Of a DNA stretch of 13,173 nucleotides, positions 1 through 7,269 are shown in pieces (the first letter of the stretch is position 1; each line of letters begins with the position of its first letter). Below the pieces are notes generated by a model, which made no database searches, was not told where the DNA came from, and worked only from the letters and a program-made list of their open reading frames with translations. Both the position numbers and the translations under genes were made by a program. Source of the DNA: Bacillota bacterium (GTDB lineage: Bacteria; Bacillota; Clostridia; Acetivibrionales; DSM-1351); assembly GCA_023412275.1 (NCBI GenBank), contig JAEYNY010000102.1, positions 1 through 13,173 of the forward strand. The letters are read 5' to 3'.

Positions 1-60
1 TTTTTGGCAACATAAATTTCTTGCAGTCCGGAACTTAATTTTCCGAGCACCCCTTTCACA

Positions 61-792
61 TTAATGGGATTTCATGGTGGAGTGAGTGAGCCGGTAGCTC
101 TGTCCTTGAAAAACCAGCAAGTGGCTGTGATGTACTAGCCTGTCAATGATTGCACTTGTCAGCTTTTCATCATAGAAAATGCCGTTCCATTTACTAAATT
201 CCAGGTTGGTAGTGATAATCACGCTCCTTTTTTCGTAGCATTCCGAAATCACTTGAAATAGCAGCTGTGAGCCCTCTTTCTCAAAAGGAACATATCCCCA
301 TTCATCGCAGATCAAGAGATCCGTTTTCTCTAATTGCTTCATAAAACGCCAAAGTTCGCCTTTTGCCTTTGCTTCGCTCAATTGATTGACTAATGCTGCC
401 GTGCGGTAGAATTTTGCCCTCAACCCCCTGGAACAGGCGGCAACACCAATAGCTGTTGCCATATGGCTCTTGCCGGTTCCGACAGGGCCATAAAGGATCA
501 GGTTTTCAAGCTTCTCAATAAAACTTCCGGACTTTAGTTCCTCCAGACTGACGGAAGCTGGAATCTGTATGTCCCCGAAATCATACCCTTCAAAGGTTTT
601 AATGATGTCAAATCCAGCCGACCTTAAGTTACGGTTCTTCCGAGTCAGTTCCCGGTGATCCAGCTCAATCTTCAAAAGCTGTGCCAGGAAGTCTCCAAAA
701 TCAGTAGCCTCAATCTTTGAATAGCTTTCATATATGTTTTTTCCAAATCGCAGTTCCTTGCAATAATGTTGAATCAGTGCATCTGTACTCAT
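61..792 (-). CDS. istB: IS21-family helper ATPase IstB
   Basis: This is the AAA+ (DnaA/DnaC-like) ATP-binding helper that works with the IstA transposase in target selection and strand transfer. The 243-aa length is normal for the family. Walker A is GPVGTGKS at residues 102-109, and Walker B is LLICDEWGY with D163/E164. An N-terminal IstB-type helical region precedes the ATPase core. The ATG at 792 overlaps the istA stop codon as ATGA, so translation is probably coupled. The stop lies just inside the left terminal inverted repeat. I see no frameshift, and all the motifs needed for activity are present. Confidence 0.95.
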   Translation of the reverse strand: MSTDALIQHYCKELRFGKNIYESYSKIEATDFGDFLAQLLKIELDHRELTRKNRNLRSAGFDIIKTFEGYDFGDIQIPASVSLEELKSGSFIEKLENLILYGPVGTGKSHMATAIGVAACSRGLRAKFYRTAALVNQLSEAKAKGELWRFMKQLEKTDLLICDEWGYVPFEKEGSQLLFQVISECYEKRSVIITTNLEFSKWNGIFYDEKLTSAIIDRLVHHSHLLVFQGQSYRLTHSTMKSH

Positions 793-2297
793 GATGGCAG
801 CCCTCCGGGTACGATAAGTTCATCATATGCCTTTATATCCGGAGTATACTTCTTAAGTTCCGGAACTGTATGGGAAAGCTTGATTTCCGGTTCTGGCAAA
901 GTTCCGGTCGTCAAACGGCAATATACCGCCCAGATGCTGTCCGGATCCCGGGCTCCCAATTTGATTCCTTCTTCAAATGCTCCAACGGCTGCATCAAAGC
1001 CTGTCGCCATTGTCATTTTTGAAAGCAGCTTCAAGGATTGCTTTTTGCGTTCATAATCGCATTGGCTCAAATACTCCTGCAGGATACCCGGTAATTGGCT
1101 GAAGAGCCCTGTATATTTTAATGCCGTCGGTCTTTTGGACATTAGCTCAAGATAGGGAATCCAGTACATCGTTTCTCTTTCTTCCCCATAAAGCCTTCTG
1201 TGTCTCACGATGTGGTTGCAGTCAGCATCCAGCAGATCGATATCATAAGCACCGGCTTTGATGGTAACCTGACGCCCTGCCATGTCAGGGGAGACGGAAT
1301 AGATCCTGCCGTCAAACTTGATTTTTCCATAGTTGTCCGCTTTTGCAAACTCATGTAGGAATACATCAAACGGAACCTTTGGAAGCTTGAAGAATTCCAG
1401 TTGATCCTCCAGAAACAGGTCTTGGATCCGCCCATATCCTTTGTAGTGCACCCTGTCCATGTCCCGGTCACATCGTAGCAGGAGTTCCTTGTTGTATGCC
1501 TTCAGGTCCTTAAATTCCGGAACCGGAACAAACAGATTCCGCCGGTGATAGCCCACCTTGTTCTCCACGGAACCCTTTTCATGTCCGCTGTTGGGATTAC
1601 AGAAGTTACTCTGGAAACCGTAGTGCATCATGAATCGCAGAAAGCCCTGGGTCAAATCACGTTCCCCATACTCCTTGATTTTTCTTACGGCCGTGGACAT
1701 ATTGTCAAACCAAATGGCGGTTGGCACTCCATCAATATGCTCAAAGATTTCCTTCATACCTTCCAGCAGGCATTCCTGATTTGCACTCTTGAACAACTGT
1801 GTATGCCCGCCATTGCTGTGAGGATAGGAAATATTCAAGTAGTACCCATCATAGGTGATGCTGTTTTCAATAAATTGAGCCTCCCCGAAGTCTACCTGGG
1901 CTTCTCCGGGAGGATGCTCCAACGGCAGGAATCCTTCTGGATTTATTTGAAGTTCTTCCCGGATGCCAGCTACAAACTTTCTGACCGATCTTTCGCTGGC
2001 ATCAAATTCTTCTCCATATAGCTCCCGTAATCGGTCATACACTCTCCTGGCGGTGTGCTGCTGTTTGTGCGGTGCCTGTTGATCCTTAACCAGCCAGGTG
2101 GTTACAATTTCTTTGTATGGGGATAACTTTCCTTGCCGCTGTCGCTTTGGGCGGATCTCTTGGTTGAAGTTGTCCTTGGTGATATACTTTTTGACTGTTT
2201 CAAAATCATGTCCGGTGATTTTTGAGATCTTTCTCAAGCTTTTGCCTTCAAACTTGCTCATATTTTTGATACGATATATCTGATCCATTGTCAGCAT
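789..2297 (-). CDS. istA: IS21-family transposase IstA
   Basis: A DDE transposase that cuts and joins the ends of the IS21 element. Counting from the start chosen here (502 aa), an N-terminal helix-turn-helix region comes first. An integrase core follows with the likely triad D136 (in QVDFGEA), D198 (in IWFDNMS) and E245 (in KGSVENKV), then a basic C-terminal region. The open frame continues upstream to a TTG at 2327. The ATG at 2297, or the ATG at 2288 preceded by AAAGG, is a more likely start because the peptide then begins MLTMDQIY or MDQIY. The gene is full length and overlaps istB by four bases. Confidence 0.95.
   Translation of the reverse strand: MLTMDQIYRIKNMSKFEGKSLRKISKITGHDFETVKKYITKDNFNQEIRPKRQRQGKLSPYKEIVTTWLVKDQQAPHKQQHTARRVYDRLRELYGEEFDASERSVRKFVAGIREELQINPEGFLPLEHPPGEAQVDFGEAQFIENSITYDGYYLNISYPHSNGGHTQLFKSANQECLLEGMKEIFEHIDGVPTAIWFDNMSTAVRKIKEYGERDLTQGFLRFMMHYGFQSNFCNPNSGHEKGSVENKVGYHRRNLFVPVPEFKDLKAYNKELLLRCDRDMDRVHYKGYGRIQDLFLEDQLEFFKLPKVPFDVFLHEFAKADNYGKIKFDGRIYSVSPDMAGRQVTIKAGAYDIDLLDADCNHIVRHRRLYGEERETMYWIPYLELMSKRPTALKYTGLFSQLPGILQEYLSQCDYERKKQSLKLLSKMTMATGFDAAVGAFEEGIKLGARDPDSIWAVYCRLTTGTLPEPEIKLSHTVPELKKYTPDIKAYDELIVPGGLPS
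853..866 (+). repeat. Internal copy of the IS21 terminal-repeat motif
   Basis: TTAAGTTCCGGAAC here, inside the 3' part of istA, is identical over 14 bases to the right terminal repeat at 2390-2403 and in the same orientation. A 13/14 copy (TTAAATTCCGGAAC) lies at 1510-1523, and a 10/11 copy (TTAAGTTACGG) at 624-634. All are within coding sequence, so codon constraint may explain part of the match (two of them encode V-P-E-L/F-K). Confidence 0.55.
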
Positions 2298-2409
2298 CCT
2301 TTCTGTACCCCCTTTGAGGTGTCGCAACTTAAAGGGTATTATTTTGAAGGGGTGCTTGCAATGGTTTTTTCCATTTTATGCAGGGATTTTTAAGTTCCGG
2401 AACGCTCGG

Positions 2410-2684
2410 TTTTCATTATACCAAAAACAAAGAATCCTGACCCGGATGATATAAATGTTTTCCGATACTGTGGAGAGTACTTTAACAAAGAAACAGGGAC
2501 ATATTATCTGCGGGCGAGGTATTATGATCCTGCCATTGGAAATTTCATAACTGAAGATAGTTACTGGGGGAAGGACAATGACCCGTTAAATCTAAATTTA
2601 TATACATATTGTACTAATATTCCGGTGATATGTTTTTTACGAGGTACAGCTGAAAACATTGTAAACAGTAACAAATCGGTTTAA
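2410..2684 (+). pseudogene. RHS-repeat protein fragment (core C-terminal part)
   Basis: The plus-strand frame from 2421 reads through the hallmark end of the RHS-repeat-associated core: RYCGEYFNKETGTYYLRARY is followed by YYDPAIGNFITEDSYWG and then NLNLYTYC. RHS proteins are large surface or secreted polymorphic-toxin carriers whose variable tip follows this core. Only about 85 residues remain. The 5' part is cut off at the IS21 right end. After YTYC the usual N-N-P-x-x-Y-x-D-P-x-G stretch has degenerated (TNIPVICFLRG) before a TAA at 2682. There is no start codon or ribosome binding site. I read this as a dead fragment, and whether the rest of the gene lies left of the IS cannot be seen. Confidence 0.85.
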
Positions 2685-2756
2685 AGTATATATTATTGTA
2701 AGGTTTAATAATAAACTTTGACCTCCGGTAATTTGCCTATTTCCAAAAAGGTAACA

Positions 2757-4409
2757 TTAATTTGCGTCATCTTTTTGATAACTCTTCAATTGAATTGTAT
2801 TATCACAAATTTCTGATAGCTGATTATCATGAGATATGATGATTATTATCTTGCTATGTTTTATCGTATCTAGGTATTCATATAGATTGGATATTGAATT
2901 AGCATCCAAGGAAGCAGTTGGCTCATCAAGAATTATCAGGGAAGCATCTTTTGCAAGGGTCTTGATTAACGCGATTTTCTTCCTTTGACCACCTGAAATA
3001 TTGGAAAATGTGCTGCTTACTGTTCTAGTCTGGTTTTCTTTTAAAAAATCAGAGATATTTAATACAGAAGAAATTTCTTCAACAATTTTTTTATCAAGAT
3101 CAGAGTTATCATTATAGAGATTGTCCAATATTGTATCTGACAGCAATAAATCATCTTGCTCTAAAAATGAAATCTGTTGTTGCCTTATCTTTTCCATATT
3201 TAATTTACAGATATTTATATTATTGTACTTGATTTCTCCATGATAGAAGCCTTCAAATAAGCCCAACAAATTATATACCAGTGTACTTTTTCCAGTGCCG
3301 TTTTCACCTATTATCCCATATATATATCCTTGACTGAATTCACAGTTTATATTACTAAGTATTAGAGCATCATCACCGTAGGAAAAACCAAAATTTTGTA
3401 GCGAAACTGTTCGAATTTGATTGATTAATATTTCTCCATTTCTATCGCTTTCAATATCCATATAGTGTTTCAACCTGTTGTACGAAACTACTGTTTCTTG
3501 ATATGTTTTTCCCAGTCCAAAAAAGTATCGTACCCCATTTAGAGTCATGTTAAAAAAGTTCATTACAATTACAATTTTTCCTATGGTAAAACTTCCGTTT
3601 AAAACACCATAACCACCTATTAAAAAAATGCAAATTTGAGCAACCCTCATAATGAAGCTATCCAACCCAGAGAAAGCAGAAGATACTCTATTTAGCCGTA
3701 TTGTATTATCATAGAGTATGCTGAATGACTTTTTAAGACGTGAAATAAAATTTGAATAAAGTGAATTAATTTTAATATGCCTGATAAATTTAATCTGATC
3801 ATTAACATCAGACATATATTCAGAAGTACTGTTTTTATAATTTAAACTAACGCCATATAAAGGTTTTCGAAATCTTTTGTATGCCACAAAGTAAACCAGT
3901 AGCACAATAACTAAAACTACAGCAAGACGTACATCAGTTTTAATCAGAAAAAAAGCTGGAATGATAACAAATAAAATATTCATTAGTACAGAATATATTG
4001 TATTAGTACAGAATGAGGTAACATTATTTGAATCCGAAGTTAATTTATCTGTCAAAGAAACAGAATTTTCATCATATATATCTGCCAATCGTGCTCTATG
4101 AAGATGCTCTATAACTTTTTTGGATATAGCAAATCCAAGCCTCATAGTCACCTTGGCGCTTAATATGCTTACAAAATAACCCAGGCAGGTACTTATAACA
4201 CAAATTGCTACTAAAAATAAGCATATCCAGATAAGCGAATCGACAGTAGATATCTGAACCAACTTGTCCAAAAATGCTCCTGTAAAATATGTATAATATA
4301 ACGTCAATAGACTATAAACAATAGTAAGCAGATAGAACAGAGATAATTGACCTATATTTTGTCTAAGCTCACTTTTACAAAACCTAAATATTTTCATATT
4401 TTCATCCAT
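2757..4409 (-). CDS. Peptide-exporting ABC transporter, fused TMD and NBD
   Basis: A 550-aa type I exporter half-transporter that would act as a homodimer in the membrane. The transmembrane domain spans about residues 20-300, with hydrophobic segments near 21-42, 60-82, 138-156, 160-177 and 253-290. The ATPase follows, with Walker A GENGTGKST (368-376), signature ISGGQ (471-475), Walker B LIILDEP (D495/E496) and H-loop H527. There is no N-terminal C39 peptidase domain, so it would not cleave a double-glycine leader. It is the last gene of the operon, 93 bases after the precursor gene with a perfect palindrome between them, so its likely cargo is the modified Cys-rich peptide. The ribosome binding site before the ATG at 4409 is poor. 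The ATG at 4397 (fifth codon) is an alternative start. Confidence 0.9.
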   Translation of the reverse strand: MDENMKIFRFCKSELRQNIGQLSLFYLLTIVYSLLTLYYTYFTGAFLDKLVQISTVDSLIWICLFLVAICVISTCLGYFVSILSAKVTMRLGFAISKKVIEHLHRARLADIYDENSVSLTDKLTSDSNNVTSFCTNTIYSVLMNILFVIIPAFFLIKTDVRLAVVLVIVLLVYFVAYKRFRKPLYGVSLNYKNSTSEYMSDVNDQIKFIRHIKINSLYSNFISRLKKSFSILYDNTIRLNRVSSAFSGLDSFIMRVAQICIFLIGGYGVLNGSFTIGKIVIVMNFFNMTLNGVRYFFGLGKTYQETVVSYNRLKHYMDIESDRNGEILINQIRTVSLQNFGFSYGDDALILSNINCEFSQGYIYGIIGENGTGKSTLVYNLLGLFEGFYHGEIKYNNINICKLNMEKIRQQQISFLEQDDLLLSDTILDNLYNDNSDLDKKIVEEISSVLNISDFLKENQTRTVSSTFSNISGGQRKKIALIKTLAKDASLIILDEPTASLDANSISNLYEYLDTIKHSKIIIIISHDNQLSEICDNTIQLKSYQKDDAN

Positions 4410-4459
4410 AGAAATAAATTATAGAATATTATATCACAATATGTATTTTATTTAGAACT

Positions 4460-4485
4460 AAGCAGGGAGAATATTCTCCCTGCTT
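4460..4485. repeat. Perfect 26-base palindrome between precursor and exporter genes
   Basis: AAGCAGGGAGAAT is followed immediately by its exact reverse complement. In the minus-strand transcript this forms a stem of about 11 bp with a small AU loop, 18 bases after the precursor stop codon. No clear U-run follows, so it is more likely a partial terminator, attenuator or RNA-stabilising hairpin than a strong terminator. It could keep precursor mRNA in excess over exporter mRNA. Confidence 0.75.
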
Positions 4486-4502
4486 CTTGCATAGTTCTCG
4501 CT

Positions 4503-4667
4503 TTACCAGAGCAGAAATCCGCCAGCACATCCAGTACATCCATTTTGGCATCCCTGACATTGAGTGTAACAGCCACCCTGACATGTTCCTTTGCAGCCAC
4601 CACAATTACATGTTCCTAACGGTGTAATGGATGGTCCGTTTTCATTTTTTTCAAGCATGTGATCCAT
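4503..4667 (-). CDS. Cys-rich RiPP precursor peptide (CXXX-repeat-like)
   Basis: A 54-aa ORF with an ATG at 4667 and AAGGAG seven bases upstream, ending in TAA at 4503-4505. Residues 1-19 form a short polar leader (MDHMLEKNENGPSITPLGT). Residues 20-47 are a core with nine cysteines at 20, 22, 25, 29, 33, 37, 40, 44 and 47. The spacing is C-x-C-x2-C-x3-C-x3-C-x3-C-x2-C-x3-C-x2-C, filled mainly with Gly, Gln, Thr and Asn. It ends in AGGFLLW. Its place between a radical SAM maturase with its partner and a peptide exporter marks it as the substrate. By pattern it resembles precursors of the CXXX-repeat systems, whose enzymes would be expected to form thioether links from Cys sulfur. The linkage, the cleavage site and the activity are not known from sequence. 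A metal-binding protein is a weaker alternative. Confidence 0.85.
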   Translation of the reverse strand: MDHMLEKNENGPSITPLGTCNCGGCKGTCQGGCYTQCQGCQNGCTGCAGGFLLW

Positions 4668-4690
4668 AATAAATCTCCTTTCCTGTTATT

Positions 4691-4718
4691 TAATAATGTT
4701 TATATGAAAACATTATTA
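4691..4718. repeat. AT-rich hairpin ahead of the precursor gene
   Basis: TAATAATGTTT at 4691-4701 pairs with AAACATTATTA at 4708-4718 (11 bp, 6-base loop). It sits in the 71-base gap between the 105-aa gene and the precursor, just upstream of the precursor's AAGGAG site. It could mark an RNA processing site or protect the 5' end of a precursor-only transcript. With so AT-rich a stem, a chance origin is possible. Confidence 0.5.
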
Positions 4719-4738
4719 TCTCAATCCATTTTGAATAG

Positions 4739-5056
4739 TTAACTTTTACTACAGGGATGAGTTCTAATACAAGTAACCGTTTTAGTTGCAAAATCAAGAT
4801 TTAAATTATAGGGTTCTCCTTCTTTGGGTAACTTATATTTTTCTGATATTTTTTCCCACCATTTTTTATACAATATAAGAACATTATTGTATCTTTGTTG
4901 TGCGTTTAACTCATCGGCCTGTGTAACATTTAATTCCAAAACAACAGGCTTATTGTCCTGCATAATAGACTTAACGGTTTTAAATGCAGCAAGATTATGA
5001 ACCAGTAATGAACATTCCCTTACTTCAGATTCTTGAATAGTAACTTTTTTTTCCAC
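4739..5056 (-). CDS. RiPP maturation partner protein, CXXX-repeat system type
   Basis: A 105-aa soluble protein with no signal peptide or membrane segment. I place the start at GTG 5056, because AAAGGAGAA (5063-5071) lies eight bases upstream. The frame also opens at 5077, but that start has no Shine-Dalgarno and overlaps the radical SAM stop at 5071. The sequence (e.g. CSLLVHNLAAFKTVKSIM, then an Asn/Gln-rich middle and a Cys-x6-Cys near the C-terminus in TCIRTHPCSKS) resembles my memory of the small 'CXXX repeat peptide modification system' proteins found next to radical SAM maturases. That assignment is from pattern and context, not a search. Lying between the enzyme and the precursor, it may bind the leader or hold the substrate. 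It shows no obvious PqqD-like RRE signature by eye. Confidence 0.65.
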   Translation of the reverse strand: MEKKVTIQESEVRECSLLVHNLAAFKTVKSIMQDNKPVVLELNVTQADELNAQQRYNNVLILYKKWWEKISEKYKLPKEGEPYNLNLDFATKTVTCIRTHPCSKS

Positions 5057-5062
5057 GATGGA

Positions 5063-5071
5063 TTCTCCTTT
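5063..5071 (-). promoter_or_regulatory. Ribosome binding site fixing the GTG start of the partner protein
   Basis: AAAGGAGAA on the minus strand overlaps the end of the radical SAM gene and sits eight bases before GTG 5056. This makes 5056 the start rather than the upstream TTG codons, and it suggests translational coupling. Confidence 0.75.
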
Positions 5072-7236
5072 CAACAAATCTGTTTATTTACTGAAAAATG
5101 GTCTACGTCCCGGATAAGTAGAGTATCAATATAACTGGTATACTTTTTTTCCATGGACTTAGCAGTTGTAGAGGTCTGCATTTGAAGCTTTTCTGACAGT
5201 TTGGAATGTAAATATGAGACTCTGCATTGCATATCGGAAGGAATCACTATCTCCATACTCGTTATTTTGTTCTGATATAAGCAGCGGCTGCAATAAGAAT
5301 TCTTACAATCTACACAAATTCCAGACTTGCTTCGCCTTATAGCATCCTTGTAATCGGAATTAAACTTATCAGCACTGCCTATACTAGCTTCTCCTGCAAA
5401 ATACATACCTGGGCATATATACATCTGACCGTCCGGAGCAATTGCAATTGACGTAATGCCTGCACCGCAATCGTTATTGTCTGTTGTTATGCCAGAAACC
5501 TCATCTGTAATGGCATTGACCTGTAGATAGTTGCCGTCTACATACTGTTGTATTATAAAGTCTGTAAGAATGTACATTTGTTGTTCATAAAGCGAATAGG
5601 TGTCAATATTCCAATCTTCAATATCTTTTATGAACAAATTTACCCGTCGGTATTTTTCAAGCATTTTTTTTAAATTGAAACTTAAGTTTTCAATACTTTC
5701 TTTGCTTACTAAATATGTCGCCACTTTGGTATTAGCAAAATTGTTCACATTTCCATTTTCGTAGACGATAATATCGCTTGCAGGATAATGATTATTAGGA
5801 TCAAATTCACTTTCACCCATAATTTCAAAATACCTTTTCTTTTCAATATCAAAGTTATGCTCATATTTACCTAAGAATACAGGTATCATTCCGTTTTTAG
5901 TACAAAAATCAATACCTTTTTGGAAAACTTCCTTCGTCATCTTTTTGCTGCTGTCTTTTTTAGTTTTATAACCACAATGCGGAACAATTGAGTCGGATGT
6001 AACGAAAAACAAATATTTCAAAGCTTCTATACTGCGATTTTCTATTTTCATAATTGTTCTGGGTGAGGTGCAGCCGGTCTTTTCCTCATATTTCTGCCAA
6101 AAATAGGCATTGGCACGTGCATTTGCTTTATGCATTTCGCAAATGTACGTTGTTCTATTTAATATCGTGCTTGTTGATTCTAGATTTACAGCTAGACACC
6201 ATCCACAATCGGTTCCAACTTCACAGTTCTGGCATTTTTCCGGACTTACCGCTTGCCATGTCGAAGCTGCAAAAGAACGCAGTATGTCTTTTTGAATACC
6301 TGTCTTCACATTTCCAATAATGGCCTTTTCTACCATTGAATTATCTGAAAGGCACATATCAATAAAATGTACGCAGGGATAAATATTCCCTTCGCTGTCA
6401 AATGCCAATGATTTATATCCTGCTCCACATCTATTCACCTTGCGATCTCCTGAGCTAACTGGTAACCCAACTCTTGGATGAAAATATGAAACAGAATGAT
6501 TCAGATATAAATCATTGTCAATTACATAATCTGCCAGCCCTTTAAGTTGATCTTCAAATATTTCCGGATCACCTTCTTTCCAGACGTCCTCATATACTAA
6601 ATTTGAATGGACATCAGTCATCCCCAAATTCCACAAATGTATAATACTGTCTTTCAAGTATTTCAGATCGTCGCTTCCAAAAGTGGATTTCGTTCCATTA
6701 TTGGGAAATTCTTTAAAATAGAGTTCAAAATTTTTAGCTACATCATCGTAAGAACCACTGCCATCCTTCTTGATACGTGTTAAATTATGTTTTTCTTTAG
6801 TTCCATCAATGCTAAAACCAAAATTGCAGTTTGCACGATGCCTAGATATATACTTCCTTACATTTTCATTTCCATATAATGTCCCATTGGTGGAAAAAGA
6901 AAAACTATAGCTATTAAACCATTTATGGTTCATCATATACATCTTTAGGACAATATAGTCAGATAAATCACTTATTAAATCCATTTCAAGAAGCGGTTCT
7001 CCTCCGATGAAATCGAATACCACAATATCTGTTAGTTCATTAATGTATTCATCAGTCAAAATGAAGTCCACAATTTTTTTACCCATCTCAAGACTCATTC
7101 TATGCTGATTGTTCTTACCCTTCATATAGCAATAAGTGCATGCCAAATTACACTCCTGTGTTACAGAAAACGTCAATGTCAAATAATTACCATCTGCGTA
7201 ATTAGGCTTTCCCTCTGCCATTCTGATATTAACCAT
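5071..7236 (-). CDS. Radical SAM/SPASM peptide maturase with a second SPASM-like half
   Basis: A 721-aa cytosolic enzyme expected to cleave S-adenosylmethionine and modify the neighbouring Cys-rich peptide. Residues 20-250 form the radical SAM core, with CNLACTYC (C29, C33, C36) and FIGGEP (77-81) as the SAM-binding strand. A first SPASM domain follows with C270, C288, C335-x2-C338-x5-C344-x2-C347 and C366, for auxiliary Fe-S clusters. From about residue 400 a different module begins (ALKYLFFVTSDS), ending in a second SPASM-like set: C590, C608, C641-x2-C644, C649-x2-C652 and C671. Both sets start with CGAG and have D-x-G-x-x-Y-x-C. This half has no second radical SAM motif. I believe it corresponds to the separate 'CXXX repeat peptide maturase', here fused. 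The ATG at 7236 has AGGGG nine bases upstream, 33 bases after the permease stop. Confidence 0.9.
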   Translation of the reverse strand: MVNIRMAEGKPNYADGNYLTLTFSVTQECNLACTYCYMKGKNNQHRMSLEMGKKIVDFILTDEYINELTDIVVFDFIGGEPLLEMDLISDLSDYIVLKMYMMNHKWFNSYSFSFSTNGTLYGNENVRKYISRHRANCNFGFSIDGTKEKHNLTRIKKDGSGSYDDVAKNFELYFKEFPNNGTKSTFGSDDLKYLKDSIIHLWNLGMTDVHSNLVYEDVWKEGDPEIFEDQLKGLADYVIDNDLYLNHSVSYFHPRVGLPVSSGDRKVNRCGAGYKSLAFDSEGNIYPCVHFIDMCLSDNSMVEKAIIGNVKTGIQKDILRSFAASTWQAVSPEKCQNCEVGTDCGWCLAVNLESTSTILNRTTYICEMHKANARANAYFWQKYEEKTGCTSPRTIMKIENRSIEALKYLFFVTSDSIVPHCGYKTKKDSSKKMTKEVFQKGIDFCTKNGMIPVFLGKYEHNFDIEKKRYFEIMGESEFDPNNHYPASDIIVYENGNVNNFANTKVATYLVSKESIENLSFNLKKMLEKYRRVNLFIKDIEDWNIDTYSLYEQQMYILTDFIIQQYVDGNYLQVNAITDEVSGITTDNNDCGAGITSIAIAPDGQMYICPGMYFAGEASIGSADKFNSDYKDAIRRSKSGICVDCKNSYCSRCLYQNKITSMEIVIPSDMQCRVSYLHSKLSEKLQMQTSTTAKSMEKKYTSYIDTLLIRDVDHFSVNKQIC

Positions 7237-7269
7237 TTCAATTCGCCCCTTTTTGTTGTTATAATCTAT

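Larger units (their letters stand above)
22..2407 (-). mobile_element. IS21-family insertion sequence, complete
   Basis: The element holds istA and istB in the standard order with an ATGA overlap, bracketed by inverted repeats. The outer part of the repeat is TCCGGAACTTAA at 27-38, inverted at 2390-2401. An inner part, AGCACCCCTTTCA at 46-58, is matched by the inverted TGAAGGGGTGCTT at 2345-2357. Two-part ends of this kind are typical of IS21, where several transposase sites lie at each tip. The exact outer ends are uncertain by a few bases, and I cannot identify a target-site duplication. Both genes look intact, so the element may be active. Its right end directly abuts a fragment of an RHS gene. 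Confidence 0.9.

Noticed and set aside
1545..2021. 158-aa plus-strand ORF
   Set aside because: It is entirely antisense to the istA catalytic core and shows no domain or ribosome binding site.
1..2430. TTTTTGG (1-7) and CCAAAAA (2421-2427) as the true outer ends of the IS21 element
   Set aside because: They are symmetric about the TCCGGAACTTAA repeats (26 bases out on each side), but the bases between do not match, and the right copy can be read as part of the RHS frame. Probably chance in AT-rich sequence.
4460..4485. Strong intrinsic terminator after the precursor
   Set aside because: The palindrome is perfect, but no run of T follows on the minus strand (TAGTTCTAAAT), so I call only a hairpin or possible partial terminator.
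4503..4667. SCIFF (six cysteines in forty-five residues) precursor
   Set aside because: There are nine cysteines with tight x2/x3 spacing, and the maturase is a double-SPASM protein unlike the usual SCIFF maturase.
6054..6320. Plus-strand ORFs inside the radical SAM gene
   Set aside because: They are shadows of the minus-strand coding sequence around the first SPASM domain.
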